IMG/VR virus record: IMGVR_UViG_3300030103_004582
Coordinates: 9,132-37,579 of that record
DNA length: 28,448 nucleotides
From: a virus
Direction: 5' to 3' (one strand)
The position numbers were made by a program, and so were the translations under genes. This document shows, piece after piece, positions 15,456 to 23,158 of this stretch; position 1 is the stretch's first letter, and every line of letters starts with the position of its first letter. Below the pieces are notes generated by a model. That model was not told where the DNA came from. It worked only from the letters and a program-made list of their open reading frames with translations, and made no database searches.

Positions 15456-16274
15456 CTATTTTTTAATTATTATTCGTTTCTTTTTAGGGTTATCAGGATC
15501 AGATGTATCATATACTAAAAATTTAACATCAGGATATAATTTTTTTAATTTCTCCTCAATGTACTTCTCCGCACTCTCAATATTACCTAAATCATCATCA
15601 CTAAAACCTATACTCATACCATTATATTCTGGATTATCTTTCATTTCTTTAACTGCACTAACTACTCTATCTACAAAAGTCTTTAATGCAATCATTTTAC
15701 CGACTTCTGGGTTTGTTACACTTACATCAGTATCAAATTCTTCTACAAACTCGTCAGAAGTCACAGGATAGTAGTCCTGTAAGTTTAGATATTGTTCTAT
15801 AGATGTACCATGTAAGTTAGATAACATTTTTTCTTTTTGTTCTTCAGTGAAAAGAGTGTCAATTATCACTTTTATACCATCTTTAATTGCTTTAGGTGGG
15901 TTTCCTCTAGCAGTTATTATAGAGAAGTCATTACCATATAATAATGCTTCTTTAAATTTATCAAAACTGGGACCAAAAGATTTTTTTCTTAATGCTTCTT
16001 TTGTGTCTCTTATAAATGCGTCATAATCTCTGAAATCTTTAAACGCATAATATAAGTCATCTTTTTCATATCTATAATCTTTACCAACTCTATTCCTAAT
16101 TTCTCTAAATTCTTCAGTACCTACTAAAACAGGTATCCATCCATCACCTACCTTTTTCTCTAAATAAATTTTAGTGGGCATAAATAAAATATTATCGTCC
16201 CAATCAAATGAATATGCTCTTTTTTTAAATTCCAAAAGTAGACTTTTTTGATATTGACTTAATTTTATTTTCAT
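15456..16274 (-). CDS. HAD-superfamily phosphatase-like protein with N-terminal packaging-type leader
   Basis: From the ATG at 16274 the protein has 272 residues. HAD motifs are visible: motif I FDWDDNI (Asp24 nucleophile, Asp26 acid/base), motif II IITARG (Thr121), a lysine in GKMIALKTF (Lys193 or Lys198) as motif III candidate, and motif IV GFSDDDLGN (Asp226-228). Asn28 replaces the common Thr/Val of motif I. This predicts a Mg-dependent phosphohydrolase of unknown substrate. The first 15 residues (MKIKLSQYQKSLLLE) form a basic leader ending in L-L-E, right before the catalytic domain, so the enzyme could be packaged in the head and processed. An in-frame TTG six bases upstream is less likely as the start because it lies in the terminator's T-run. 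No ATATTTAT element is seen; expression may depend on readthrough of that terminator. Confidence 0.8.
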   Translation of the reverse strand: MKIKLSQYQKSLLLEFKKRAYSFDWDDNILFMPTKIYLEKKVGDGWIPVLVGTEEFREIRNRVGKDYRYEKDDLYYAFKDFRDYDAFIRDTKEALRKKSFGPSFDKFKEALLYGNDFSIITARGNPPKAIKDGIKVIIDTLFTEEQKEKMLSNLHGTSIEQYLNLQDYYPVTSDEFVEEFDTDVSVTNPEVGKMIALKTFVDRVVSAVKEMKDNPEYNGMSIGFSDDDLGNIESAEKYIEEKLKKLYPDVKFLVYDTSDPDNPKKKRIIIKK

Positions 16275-16278
16275 AGAC

Positions 16279-16306
16279 AAAAAAAAGGTGGGAATAATCC
16301 CACCTT
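16279..16306 (-). terminator. Intrinsic terminator after the tail sheath gene
   Basis: On the minus strand a perfect nine-base stem AAGGTGGGA / TCCCACCTT with a four-base loop (16297-16294) is followed by eight T residues (16286-16279). It starts 20 bases after the sheath stop codon at 16327. The next start codon, of the HAD gene, lies only four bases beyond the T-run. Confidence 0.9.
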
Positions 16307-16326
16307 ATAATTATATTTTATTTATT

Positions 16327-19152
16327 TTAGATATCATCAAAAGATGCTCCAGTATTAGTAATATTAAATTCAATACTAATGTACTCTAAAGATCTTGTCG
16401 GTTTAATGAATATTCTACCATTTAATTCATTTCTGTCGATAGATTCTGGTGTATCATCTAATACAACTCTAAAGTCAGTTAAACCTCTTTCTTTTCTAAT
16501 ATTATCCAATATTGGATTAACTAATGAAAGGAATTGATTTCTTACAACATCATCATTCTGTTCGAATAATAATCTAATAGATACTGCCGAAATAAGTTTT
16601 CTAGCTTGTAATAACAATCTTCTAACATTAATTCTGTTAAGTGCCGTATCTTTAGATTGTAAGGTTTTATTACCCCAAATACAAACACCTACATCTGAGA
16701 ATGTTGCCATTGGATTAATTCTTCCTTCATATAAATCATCTCTTTGATCTAAAGTTAATTTTGTTCTCGCTTTAATTGCATTTGTAGTACCTCTGTTTAA
16801 ACCAGCTGCTGCGAACCAAGGGAACGCTACGTTATCCGTTAATGCAATGTTTCTAACAACTTCTAATGTTGGTGGTAACCAAATGTATTGATTATTTTCT
16901 GTATCATTCATCTGTAACCAAGGGAAGTAAGTTGCAGAATAGTTACTATCTATTCCTGAATCATCTAATATTCCTGTTGCTTCATCTGGTGTTAAAACAG
17001 TTTCTCCATCGCTACTAGTATCTGGTGTAGTAATTACATACAATGAATCTGCTCTATCATTTTCAACCATATCAACCGCTGCATCAATTAAGGAAGGTTG
17101 ATCTCTTAAATCTAATCCTGGTGTTGCAAAAACATTTATATTTACTGCTTCTGGATTATTATAAGTATATATTCCTTCTAAATATGCAAAGTAATCTGAA
17201 GTTATACCATCATCTCCTTCAGAAGTAGTATAAGTTGTAAACGTTCCATTAAGTAAACCTTCATTACCCTTACTACCAGTTTTGGTATATGAGTCAGTAT
17301 TTGTTCTGTCTAAACGATACACATCCCAACCATCAAAACCACCGTATGGTGCGAAAGTAAATTTCCTAGCAGTTACTTTTTCATATGGCCCACTTTGTAA
17401 AGATGCTTCAGTAGTAAATGCTGATATACCTACTTGTAATGATGGAAAATAACTATCATTACCTGCTGATATTTCTGCCCCTTTTGCGTTTACGTCTAAG
17501 TGAAAACCATCCGATTTACCAGTATACGCTACTTTAGTTACTGCGTCTAATCCTTTGTAATCGAAGAAATCTTGATCTACACCAATAGTCGTATTAAGAC
17601 CTAAATAGTATTTTCTTATTTGTGAGTTATTCAATGAAGGGTATTTTGTACCATACTCTATTTGTGGTGGTAATGCCGTAGTATCACCGATATAGTCTCT
17701 GACTTGTACTCCCTCAAAACCTGCAGGTACACCATTAGTTGGGTAATCGGTTGCCATATCTACCATAATATAATTACTTCTTAATGGGAATTCACCATCT
17801 GACGTACCAATTTTTCTACCAATAAATCCGTTATCTGTAGGGTCTAAAGAAAGTTTAGAAAATTTCTCTAAAACACTTAGATTGGCGTCATTATCATTAT
17901 ATCTTCTTACTATTAAATCAAATGTTTTATCATCTGGTTTAATGTTGATAATAGAAAATTTAATATCTCTGTTAGCTGCATTACCATCAGATATTGTAAT
18001 AAATCTAAATAATCTCTGAAGTTTATTACCCCTTAATTCAGATAATACGTATGGGGAAGCTGCAGACTGATATTTTTCTTCATAATTACTTAAATTATAA
18101 GTAGAATCTGCACTTATTCTAACAAAATCAATGTTTAAACCTCTTACTTTACCAGCAGTATTTAAATCATCTAAACTGTTAATGAACAATTCTTCTACAA
18201 AAAGTTCTGTTTCTTTATCTTGTGAACTAACACCAAAAACATTAGGTAAATAGTTCTTTTTAGTCTTATCTAAAGACACATTATAATCAAAGTCAACACC
18301 ACTACTTGTTGTACCATTTATTGTAAAACTACCAAAAGGGTTAGTTACAATTGAGGATGTATTTGTCATACTTACATCTGTTATACCTGATACTGTGTAA
18401 TCTAATATTTGATCTCCACCATAATTACCTCTAGATCTTAAAGTGGCAACCACACTACCATCAATATCATAAGATGATGCAGTATAAGTTACTACTGTAC
18501 CTGAAGTAACACCTGTTACAAAACCTGGTGTAGAACCAGATGTTGAAGTAACTTCCATTGAGAAAGTAGCACCAGAAAAGTCACTACCCACTTCTATATA
18601 TTTAGGTGAAGTTATTGATATAGTATCACCAGTTGCACTTAAACCTATTGCAGAAAAACTATTACTAATTTCCCCTTGATCATATAATTCTTGTAAAAGA
18701 GGATCACTAAATGTCATTGTAACTGGTGTTCCACCTGTACTCGCACTATAAGTTAATAATGTAGGATAAGAAGTAGTACCTATTACTTCTTCTGTTGATG
18801 GATCAAACTCTGCATCCAATGTAATACACCAAGCATTACCTGCTTTATATCCTGATAATCCTAATACTCTACTAACATAAAGTTGATTTGTTTGTGTTAA
18901 AAACGATCTAGCTATATAGTTAAGTTCATATTTTGGATATCCATTACCTTTATATTTTTCAGGGTTTAGGTTACCAAAATATGATGTGAATTCATCATAA
19001 TTAGAAATGAATACTGGTTCAAATGCAGGACCTTTAGGTGTTTCCCCTAGTAAACCTAATGTAGTTACCCCCACTTGTCTTGTTACGAATGTTAAATCCT
19101 TTTCTGATGTAAAAACACCTGGACTAACGAAAATTCTATTTGTTGAAGCCAT
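16327..19152 (-). CDS. 18: Tail sheath protein (T4 gp18 family)
   Basis: This 941-residue protein forms the contractile sheath. The N-terminus (SPGVFTSEKDLTFVTRQVGV, then LGLLGETPKGPAFEPVFISN, then YFGNL) is the typical sheath start, with the 'PGV...E' and 'GPA' motifs. The C-terminal 250 residues are the conserved core: AFPWFAAAGLNRGTTNAIKA, a helix with RINVRRLLLQARKLISAVSI, QNDDVVRNQFLSLVNPILDN, and the final strand LEYISIEFNITNTGASFDDI. Between residues 110 and 330 lie Ser/Thr/Gly-rich beta repeats that form extra outer domains; at 941 residues it is much longer than T4 gp18 (659). It has an ATATTTAT element 42 bases upstream and a strong terminator downstream, so it is probably its own transcript. 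Head-to-head with it lies the plus-strand RHH gene, whose operator is within 130 bases of the sheath start. Confidence 0.97.
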   Translation of the reverse strand: MASTNRIFVSPGVFTSEKDLTFVTRQVGVTTLGLLGETPKGPAFEPVFISNYDEFTSYFGNLNPEKYKGNGYPKYELNYIARSFLTQTNQLYVSRVLGLSGYKAGNAWCITLDAEFDPSTEEVIGTTSYPTLLTYSASTGGTPVTMTFSDPLLQELYDQGEISNSFSAIGLSATGDTISITSPKYIEVGSDFSGATFSMEVTSTSGSTPGFVTGVTSGTVVTYTASSYDIDGSVVATLRSRGNYGGDQILDYTVSGITDVSMTNTSSIVTNPFGSFTINGTTSSGVDFDYNVSLDKTKKNYLPNVFGVSSQDKETELFVEELFINSLDDLNTAGKVRGLNIDFVRISADSTYNLSNYEEKYQSAASPYVLSELRGNKLQRLFRFITISDGNAANRDIKFSIINIKPDDKTFDLIVRRYNDNDANLSVLEKFSKLSLDPTDNGFIGRKIGTSDGEFPLRSNYIMVDMATDYPTNGVPAGFEGVQVRDYIGDTTALPPQIEYGTKYPSLNNSQIRKYYLGLNTTIGVDQDFFDYKGLDAVTKVAYTGKSDGFHLDVNAKGAEISAGNDSYFPSLQVGISAFTTEASLQSGPYEKVTARKFTFAPYGGFDGWDVYRLDRTNTDSYTKTGSKGNEGLLNGTFTTYTTSEGDDGITSDYFAYLEGIYTYNNPEAVNINVFATPGLDLRDQPSLIDAAVDMVENDRADSLYVITTPDTSSDGETVLTPDEATGILDDSGIDSNYSATYFPWLQMNDTENNQYIWLPPTLEVVRNIALTDNVAFPWFAAAGLNRGTTNAIKARTKLTLDQRDDLYEGRINPMATFSDVGVCIWGNKTLQSKDTALNRINVRRLLLQARKLISAVSIRLLFEQNDDVVRNQFLSLVNPILDNIRKERGLTDFRVVLDDTPESIDRNELNGRIFIKPTRSLEYISIEFNITNTGASFDDI

Positions 19153-19194
19153 TTAATTTTTTATTTTAATCTTTTTTATTATTTTGTTTTTATT

Positions 19195-19202
19195 ATAAAT
19201 AT
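19195..19202 (-). promoter_or_regulatory. ATATTTAT element upstream of the tail sheath gene
   Basis: The coding strand reads TTGCATATTTATAATAAAAA, ending 42 bases before the ATG at 19152, with an AT-rich untranslated leader. The RHH operator repeats begin 47 bases further upstream, so the same repressor might touch this promoter. Confidence 0.4.
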
Positions 19203-19249
19203 GCAATTATTTTTGAAAGTAAGTGAATTATTTTAATATTCAGATATTT

Positions 19250-19280
19250 AGTATGATATTTTTCATACTTTTGTCATACT
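19250..19280 (+). promoter_or_regulatory. Three-half-site operator in front of the RHH gene
   Basis: AGTATGA (19250-19256) and TCATACT (19263-19269) form a perfect seven-base inverted repeat with a six-base spacer. A third copy, TCATACT, follows at 19274-19280, exactly 11 bases (one helical turn) after the second. The cluster ends 16 bases before the ATG of the RHH protein gene and overlaps the probable promoter (TATATAA follows at 19281). Repeated half-sites one turn apart are typical targets of ribbon-helix-helix dimers, so autoregulation is likely. Confidence 0.6.
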
Positions 19281-19296
19281 TATATAAAAAACAACT

Positions 19297-19455
19297 ATGA
19301 AAAGGACTAAAAATCTTAAAATTACACCCAAAACACATTTATTGTTAAAAACTTATTGTGAAGAAAATGGATTAAAAATGTTTGCATTTGTAGAAAAAAT
19401 AATAAAAGAAAAATGTGTCCCTAAAAAAGATTTGTACGGTGAAGTGGTAAGATAA
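19297..19455 (+). CDS. Small ribbon-helix-helix DNA-binding protein
   Basis: A 52-residue protein on the strand opposite to the surrounding tail genes. It reads MKRTKNLKITPKTHLLLKTY, then CEENGLKMFAFVEKIIKEKC, and ends GEVVR. The order is a basic strand (KNLKIT), helix A (PKTHLLLKTYCEENG), a turn, and helix B (MFAFVEKIIKEKC), which is the pattern of Arc/CopG/MetJ-type RHH proteins that bind DNA as dimers through the N-terminal strand. Upstream is a cluster of three TCATACT half-sites, a likely self-operator. Its stop is one base away from the stop of the convergent 96-aa gene, and its promoter region is shared back-to-back with the sheath gene. It could time late gene expression or repress only itself. 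The target is inferred. Confidence 0.7.
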   Translation: MKRTKNLKITPKTHLLLKTYCEENGLKMFAFVEKIIKEKCVPKKDLYGEVVR

Positions 19456-19456
19456 A

Positions 19457-19747
19457 TTATCTCACTATTAAAACTAAATCAAAATCTGGAGTTAATTCAA
19501 AATCACCTAACCATATAAGTTTATTATCTTCTATGTTATAATCCGTATTAACGACATACCTTAAACCGTTAACATATAATTCCGTTTTTTCTACATCATT
19601 AATGTTAACTTTAATTTCATCAAATATAGTTTGTCCTTTAATAGAAGGTTTTATACTAATTGCATTATAATTACTTACTCCCCTAAGTATTGCGTCCATT
19701 ATAGGTTTAGGATCTCTTACTACATAATTTCTAACTATCCTTTTCAT
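19457..19747 (-). CDS. Small structural-type protein of the tail module
   Basis: The protein has 96 residues: MKRIVRNYVVRDPKPIMDAI at the start, and TELYVNGLRYVVNTDYNIED followed by NKLIWLGDFELTPDFDLVLI at the end. The second half has the 'LYVNG.R....DY.....N.I.W......GD.L.V' pattern that is common in small beta domains of phage fibre and connector proteins. Its ATG overlaps the stop of the gp15-like gene (ATGA at 19747-19744), so the two are translationally coupled and the products probably act together in tail completion or neck. The exact role is unknown. Confidence 0.65.
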   Translation of the reverse strand: MKRIVRNYVVRDPKPIMDAILRGVSNYNAISIKPSIKGQTIFDEIKVNINDVEKTELYVNGLRYVVNTDYNIEDNKLIWLGDFELTPDFDLVLIVR

Positions 19748-20775
19748 TTTGCGTTTCCTATTACTGTTAAAAATGCAGGATTTGCTACATCTAATTTTGT
19801 TATTGTAATTTCTAATGAATCTCCATAAGAAACATCAAAAGGTAATGTTTTTACGTTACCATTTACTGTAACAGTAAAGTTACTAATATTTTGTTGTGAA
19901 ACACTACTGTAAATGGAGTCGTTTTCAATTGATAGTTGGAAAACATTAATACCTGGTGCAAATTGAATATTTAATTCGATTGATGTGTCTTCTTCTCTTT
20001 CTTTAATCTGGTGGGTAGCTAAATTAACATTTTCTGCAATTTCAAAGAAAGTAATTGCCCTACTAATTGCTGGTGTCACCTCAAACTGTTTTGGATCTAA
20101 TAAATAACCTAACATTTTTATACTGAATAATTGTACGTAGTATCTTTTCTCATCTAAATTTTGTATAGAACTTTCATCACCTATACTATCCATCATAAGT
20201 GGTATTGGGTGACCATTTACCCTAATATATTTTTCACCTGCAGAAAATGAGTCTAACATTAATCTATTTAACACATTTAAATCTCTCATTCTTGTACAGA
20301 ATAATCTAACTTCATAGTTTAAATCTACAGAAATAGGTTGTGGTATTTTATAAATGTCAAAACTTTTTATATTACCATCCCATGTAGGTATTTTCATATA
20401 TGTAAACGTAGGTTTTCCTGGCACATTAAAAGTTCCCGCATAATTAGTACCAGTTTGTGCATCTGGTTTTCTTATTATGGTAATAAAGGGCATTGTAATA
20501 TTTTTGTATTCATCTGAAAATTGCCAAGTTTTTGCAAATTCTGCCCATCTTTGTATACTTAAAAAAATAACTGGTACTTTTTCACCATTTAAAACTAAAC
20601 TTATATCATCCTCCATATATTGAACAAACTCTCTATCCATATCTTCGTGTAAAATACCTTTAGGTAGATATGTACCAGGATTAGCAATATCATTTAATAT
20701 ATTTTGTCTAGCCTCAAAACCCTCTGGAGTAGGGGTAAATTTTAAATTTTTTCTATAATTCTTAGGAAGTCCCAT
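19744..20775 (-). CDS. gp15-like tail completion / sheath terminator protein
   Basis: The protein has 343 residues. The central part, MPFITIIRKPDAQTGTNYAG followed by PTFTYMKIPTWDGN, then IPQPISVDLNYEVRLFCTRM, then a helix (DLNVLNRLMLDSF), then GHPIPLMMDSIGDESSIQNL and RYYVQLFSIKMLGYLLDP, matches the order of elements in T4 gp15 as I recall it: the strand 'SPIKMIYELSIFTRYEDDM', a helix, a 'D.IS.D....' loop and the final 'V.GW..P'. gp15 caps the sheath and tube and joins the tail to the head. Two N-terminal sections and a C-terminal beta domain (VTVNGNVKTLPFDVSYGDSL) make it longer than T4 gp15 (272). It lies between the neck-type gene and the sheath, as in T4-like genomes. This is a pattern-based call. 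Confidence 0.6.
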   Translation of the reverse strand: MGLPKNYRKNLKFTPTPEGFEARQNILNDIANPGTYLPKGILHEDMDREFVQYMEDDISLVLNGEKVPVIFLSIQRWAEFAKTWQFSDEYKNITMPFITIIRKPDAQTGTNYAGTFNVPGKPTFTYMKIPTWDGNIKSFDIYKIPQPISVDLNYEVRLFCTRMRDLNVLNRLMLDSFSAGEKYIRVNGHPIPLMMDSIGDESSIQNLDEKRYYVQLFSIKMLGYLLDPKQFEVTPAISRAITFFEIAENVNLATHQIKEREEDTSIELNIQFAPGINVFQLSIENDSIYSSVSQQNISNFTVTVNGNVKTLPFDVSYGDSLEITITKLDVANPAFLTVIGNAK

Positions 20776-20780
20776 TTTAA

Positions 20781-21302
20781 TTAAATACCTTTAAATTCAT
20801 CTTCAGGTGTAGGTACACATGTCACAGTTCTGTAAAAACCTTTATAACCTGCAATAGTGTGTGCGTTGTCTGATGTTATTATACCATTATTAGATACTGT
20901 CCAGTAAGTCATTTTATCTTCAGTTTCATGATATCCTATATAATCCCCATAATTAATCTCAACACCTAATTCATCTAAATGTGACTGATATACGCCTAAA
21001 GTTAGATTACCATGTTCTAAATGTCTTAAACTACCATTAGGATTCCAAGCCTCATTTTTAGGAGATTCCATTTGGAAATTAACAGTCAATTCAACCGGTG
21101 TTTTAAATCTTATTTCATTAGGTGCAGATTCTCCATATATATCATCAGTTAATGATTTACTTTGATCTACTTGAAAAAGAACTACTTTAATGTTTATGTC
21201 ACCCTCTAACCATTCTCTACCAAAATCTACTTCTAAATTAAAATCTTCTTGTGAAAAAAACTTGTTTACTCTCGTAATTGGGACTTTTCTGTTATTTTTC
21301 AT
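20781..21302 (-). CDS. Neck / head-tail connector protein, possibly gp14-like
   Basis: The protein has 173 residues and is mostly beta. It begins MKNNRKVPITRVNKFFSQED. Parts such as DDIYGESAPNEIRFKTPVEL and LGVEINYGDYIGYHETEDKM followed by YWTVSNNG resemble the T4-like neck protein gp14, which has an 'E..Y.E...E......' section and a later 'GD.I.Y......FE' section, but it is shorter than gp14 (256 in T4) and the match is weak. It is the first gene of the neck-tail unit and is five bases upstream of the gp15-like gene. It shares a palindromic ATATTTAT element with the divergent helicase gene; the element ends 13 bases before this ATG. Confidence 0.5.
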   Translation of the reverse strand: MKNNRKVPITRVNKFFSQEDFNLEVDFGREWLEGDINIKVVLFQVDQSKSLTDDIYGESAPNEIRFKTPVELTVNFQMESPKNEAWNPNGSLRHLEHGNLTLGVYQSHLDELGVEINYGDYIGYHETEDKMTYWTVSNNGIITSDNAHTIAGYKGFYRTVTCVPTPEDEFKGI

Positions 21303-21315
21303 GTATCTTTTACCT

Positions 21316-21327
21316 ATAAATATTTAT
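21316..21327. promoter_or_regulatory. Palindromic ATAAATATTTAT shared by divergent genes
   Basis: The 38-base gap between the neck-type gene (ATG at 21302, minus) and the helicase gene (ATG at 21341, plus) has a perfect 12-base palindrome at its centre. Each strand offers an ATATTTAT ending exactly 13 bases before the start codon of its gene. This symmetry suggests a bidirectional promoter element or a dimer binding site. Confidence 0.5.
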
Positions 21328-21340
21328 ACTTTGCAAAAAA

Positions 21341-23158
21341 ATGATTATAATTAGAAATATGTTAGATATAAAAGACATTAAAGGATTGAAAATTGAAGAA
21401 CTATTAGTTACATATAATGGTAAGAATCCCTATATTAATTATATAAAGAAAAAATATCAAACCGAAAAATCATATTTTTTAACTAATAGTCAAACAAAAT
21501 ATATTACTAATTATTTTAATTACATACCTAAAAATATTAATAAAATTGTAGAAATCACTGAATATTTTTCAAATCAATTAAAAGAAGAGTATAAATTGAC
21601 TACACCAATTAATAAAATATTAGTAGAAACTATATTGGCAGAAAGTGATAAAGCAATACACGCAATATGTAAATTTTATAAAAATCAAAAAGAAGTTAAA
21701 TTAATATGGATACCTAAAACTCAATTAATTGAAGATATTCACTATGAGGAAGTAGAAGTAGAAGTAGACTTTGAAAAGTACATAGATTTAGATAAAAGGG
21801 GTTGGAGAGCATTTAAACATCAAGAAGAAGGTATAGAATTTTTATTAAAAAATAAAAAATGTATTTTGGCGGATGATATGGGTTTAGGTAAAACATATCA
21901 ATCTATAGTTGCTGCATTAGAATGTAATGCAGAAAGAGTTTTAATTGTTTGTCCAGCATCTTTAAAAATAAATTGGATGAGAGAAGTACAAAACTTTTGT
22001 GAAGATGTCTCCATAATAAAGGGAAAACATTGGGATCCAGATAGATTTACTATTATAAATTATGATATATTAAAAAATTTTCATACTATAGAAGAAAGAG
22101 GTAAAAAATATGAAGACTGGGAATTAAGAAGAGAAATAGTTGAATTTAATCCAGATCTAATAATATTAGATGAAGCACACTTTGTAAAAAATCATAAAAG
22201 TATAAGGGGTAAAATTTTAAAAGATATTTCAAAAAGATTTTCTCCTAAAAGATGTTGGTTGTTAACAGGTACACCCATCGCTAATAGACCAATGGACTAT
22301 TATAATCTTTTATCCATAATAGAATGTGGGGTTGCAAATAATTGGGTACATTATGCTAGAACTTATTGTGAAGGAGTAAGATTTAAAAAAGGTGGTAGGT
22401 TTGTTTGGGTAACTAAAGGTGCTTCTAATTTAGAAGAATTAGCACAAAAAACTAAAAGAACTATCTTAAGACGTAAAAAAGAAGAAGTATTAGATTTACC
22501 AGATAAACTTATAACACCAATTTATTTAGAATTACAAAATGTAGACGGTTATAAAAATGTGTGGGAAGAATATTTGGCACAACGTAAAGTAGATGGTAAA
22601 AAAGGTAATCCCGCAAGAGATTTAGTAGAAGCTACATTGTTAAGAACTTTTATAGCTATGGAAACTGTTCCATATACTATAGAAAAAGTAGAAGAAGCAT
22701 TAGAACTAAATAAAAAAACTATTATATTTTGTAACTTCAATGACGAAATGGATGCGTTTATTAGGTATTTTGGAGATAAGTGTGTTTGTATAAGGGGAGG
22801 AATGTCAGATAAACAAAAACAATTGGCGGTTGATAGATTTCAAGAAGATGATAATTGTAAAGTTTTCGTAGGACAAATAAAGGCTGCCGGTGTAGGATTA
22901 ACCTTAACTGCTGCAGAGATAGTAATTATGAATTCATTAGACTGGGTACCGGGAAATCATGAACAAGCGGAAGATAGAGCATATAGGATAGGTCAAAATA
23001 AAACAGTTAATATATATTATATGTTAATAGATGAAACAATAGACACATTAGTGTGGGATATTTTAAATGAAAAAAAGAAAATCATCGGAACTATTATGGG
23101 TGAAGAAAATATTATAGAAGAATTTATTAAAAAGATTGAAAATGATGTGGAAAAATAA
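21341..23158 (+). CDS. SNF2-family DEAH helicase / annealing helicase-like ATPase
   Basis: The 605-residue protein has an N-terminal extension of about 155 residues, then a two-lobed SF2 motor. Visible motifs are I ADDMGLGKT (177-185), Ia VLIVCPASLKINW (200-212), II DEAH (277-280), III LLTGTP (307-312), IV TIIFCNF (460-466), V GLTLTAA (519-525) and VI EQAEDRAYRIGQ (541-552). The motif VI form with 'RAYRIGQ' is that of the SNF2/SMARCAL1 (HARP) group, which remodels forked or annealed DNA; in T4-like phages the comparable role belongs to UvsW, which lacks this signature. It probably acts in phage DNA replication or recombination. A second ATG at 21359 (MLDIKDIKGL) could be the start. Its end overlaps the following gene. 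The promoter element is the palindrome at 21316-21327. Confidence 0.92.
   Translation: MIIIRNMLDIKDIKGLKIEELLVTYNGKNPYINYIKKKYQTEKSYFLTNSQTKYITNYFNYIPKNINKIVEITEYFSNQLKEEYKLTTPINKILVETILAESDKAIHAICKFYKNQKEVKLIWIPKTQLIEDIHYEEVEVEVDFEKYIDLDKRGWRAFKHQEEGIEFLLKNKKCILADDMGLGKTYQSIVAALECNAERVLIVCPASLKINWMREVQNFCEDVSIIKGKHWDPDRFTIINYDILKNFHTIEERGKKYEDWELRREIVEFNPDLIILDEAHFVKNHKSIRGKILKDISKRFSPKRCWLLTGTPIANRPMDYYNLLSIIECGVANNWVHYARTYCEGVRFKKGGRFVWVTKGASNLEELAQKTKRTILRRKKEEVLDLPDKLITPIYLELQNVDGYKNVWEEYLAQRKVDGKKGNPARDLVEATLLRTFIAMETVPYTIEKVEEALELNKKTIIFCNFNDEMDAFIRYFGDKCVCIRGGMSDKQKQLAVDRFQEDDNCKVFVGQIKAAGVGLTLTAAEIVIMNSLDWVPGNHEQAEDRAYRIGQNKTVNIYYMLIDETIDTLVWDILNEKKKIIGTIMGEENIIEEFIKKIENDVEK

Noticed and set aside
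16278-16280. TTG as the start of the HAD gene
   Set aside because: It lies in the T-run of the sheath terminator; the ATG six bases later is a better start and leaves the leader intact.
23136-23138. TTG as the start of the oxygenase-glutaredoxin gene
   Set aside because: ATG codons at 23142, 23145 and 23160 follow at once, and the extra residues belong to the overlap with the helicase end.
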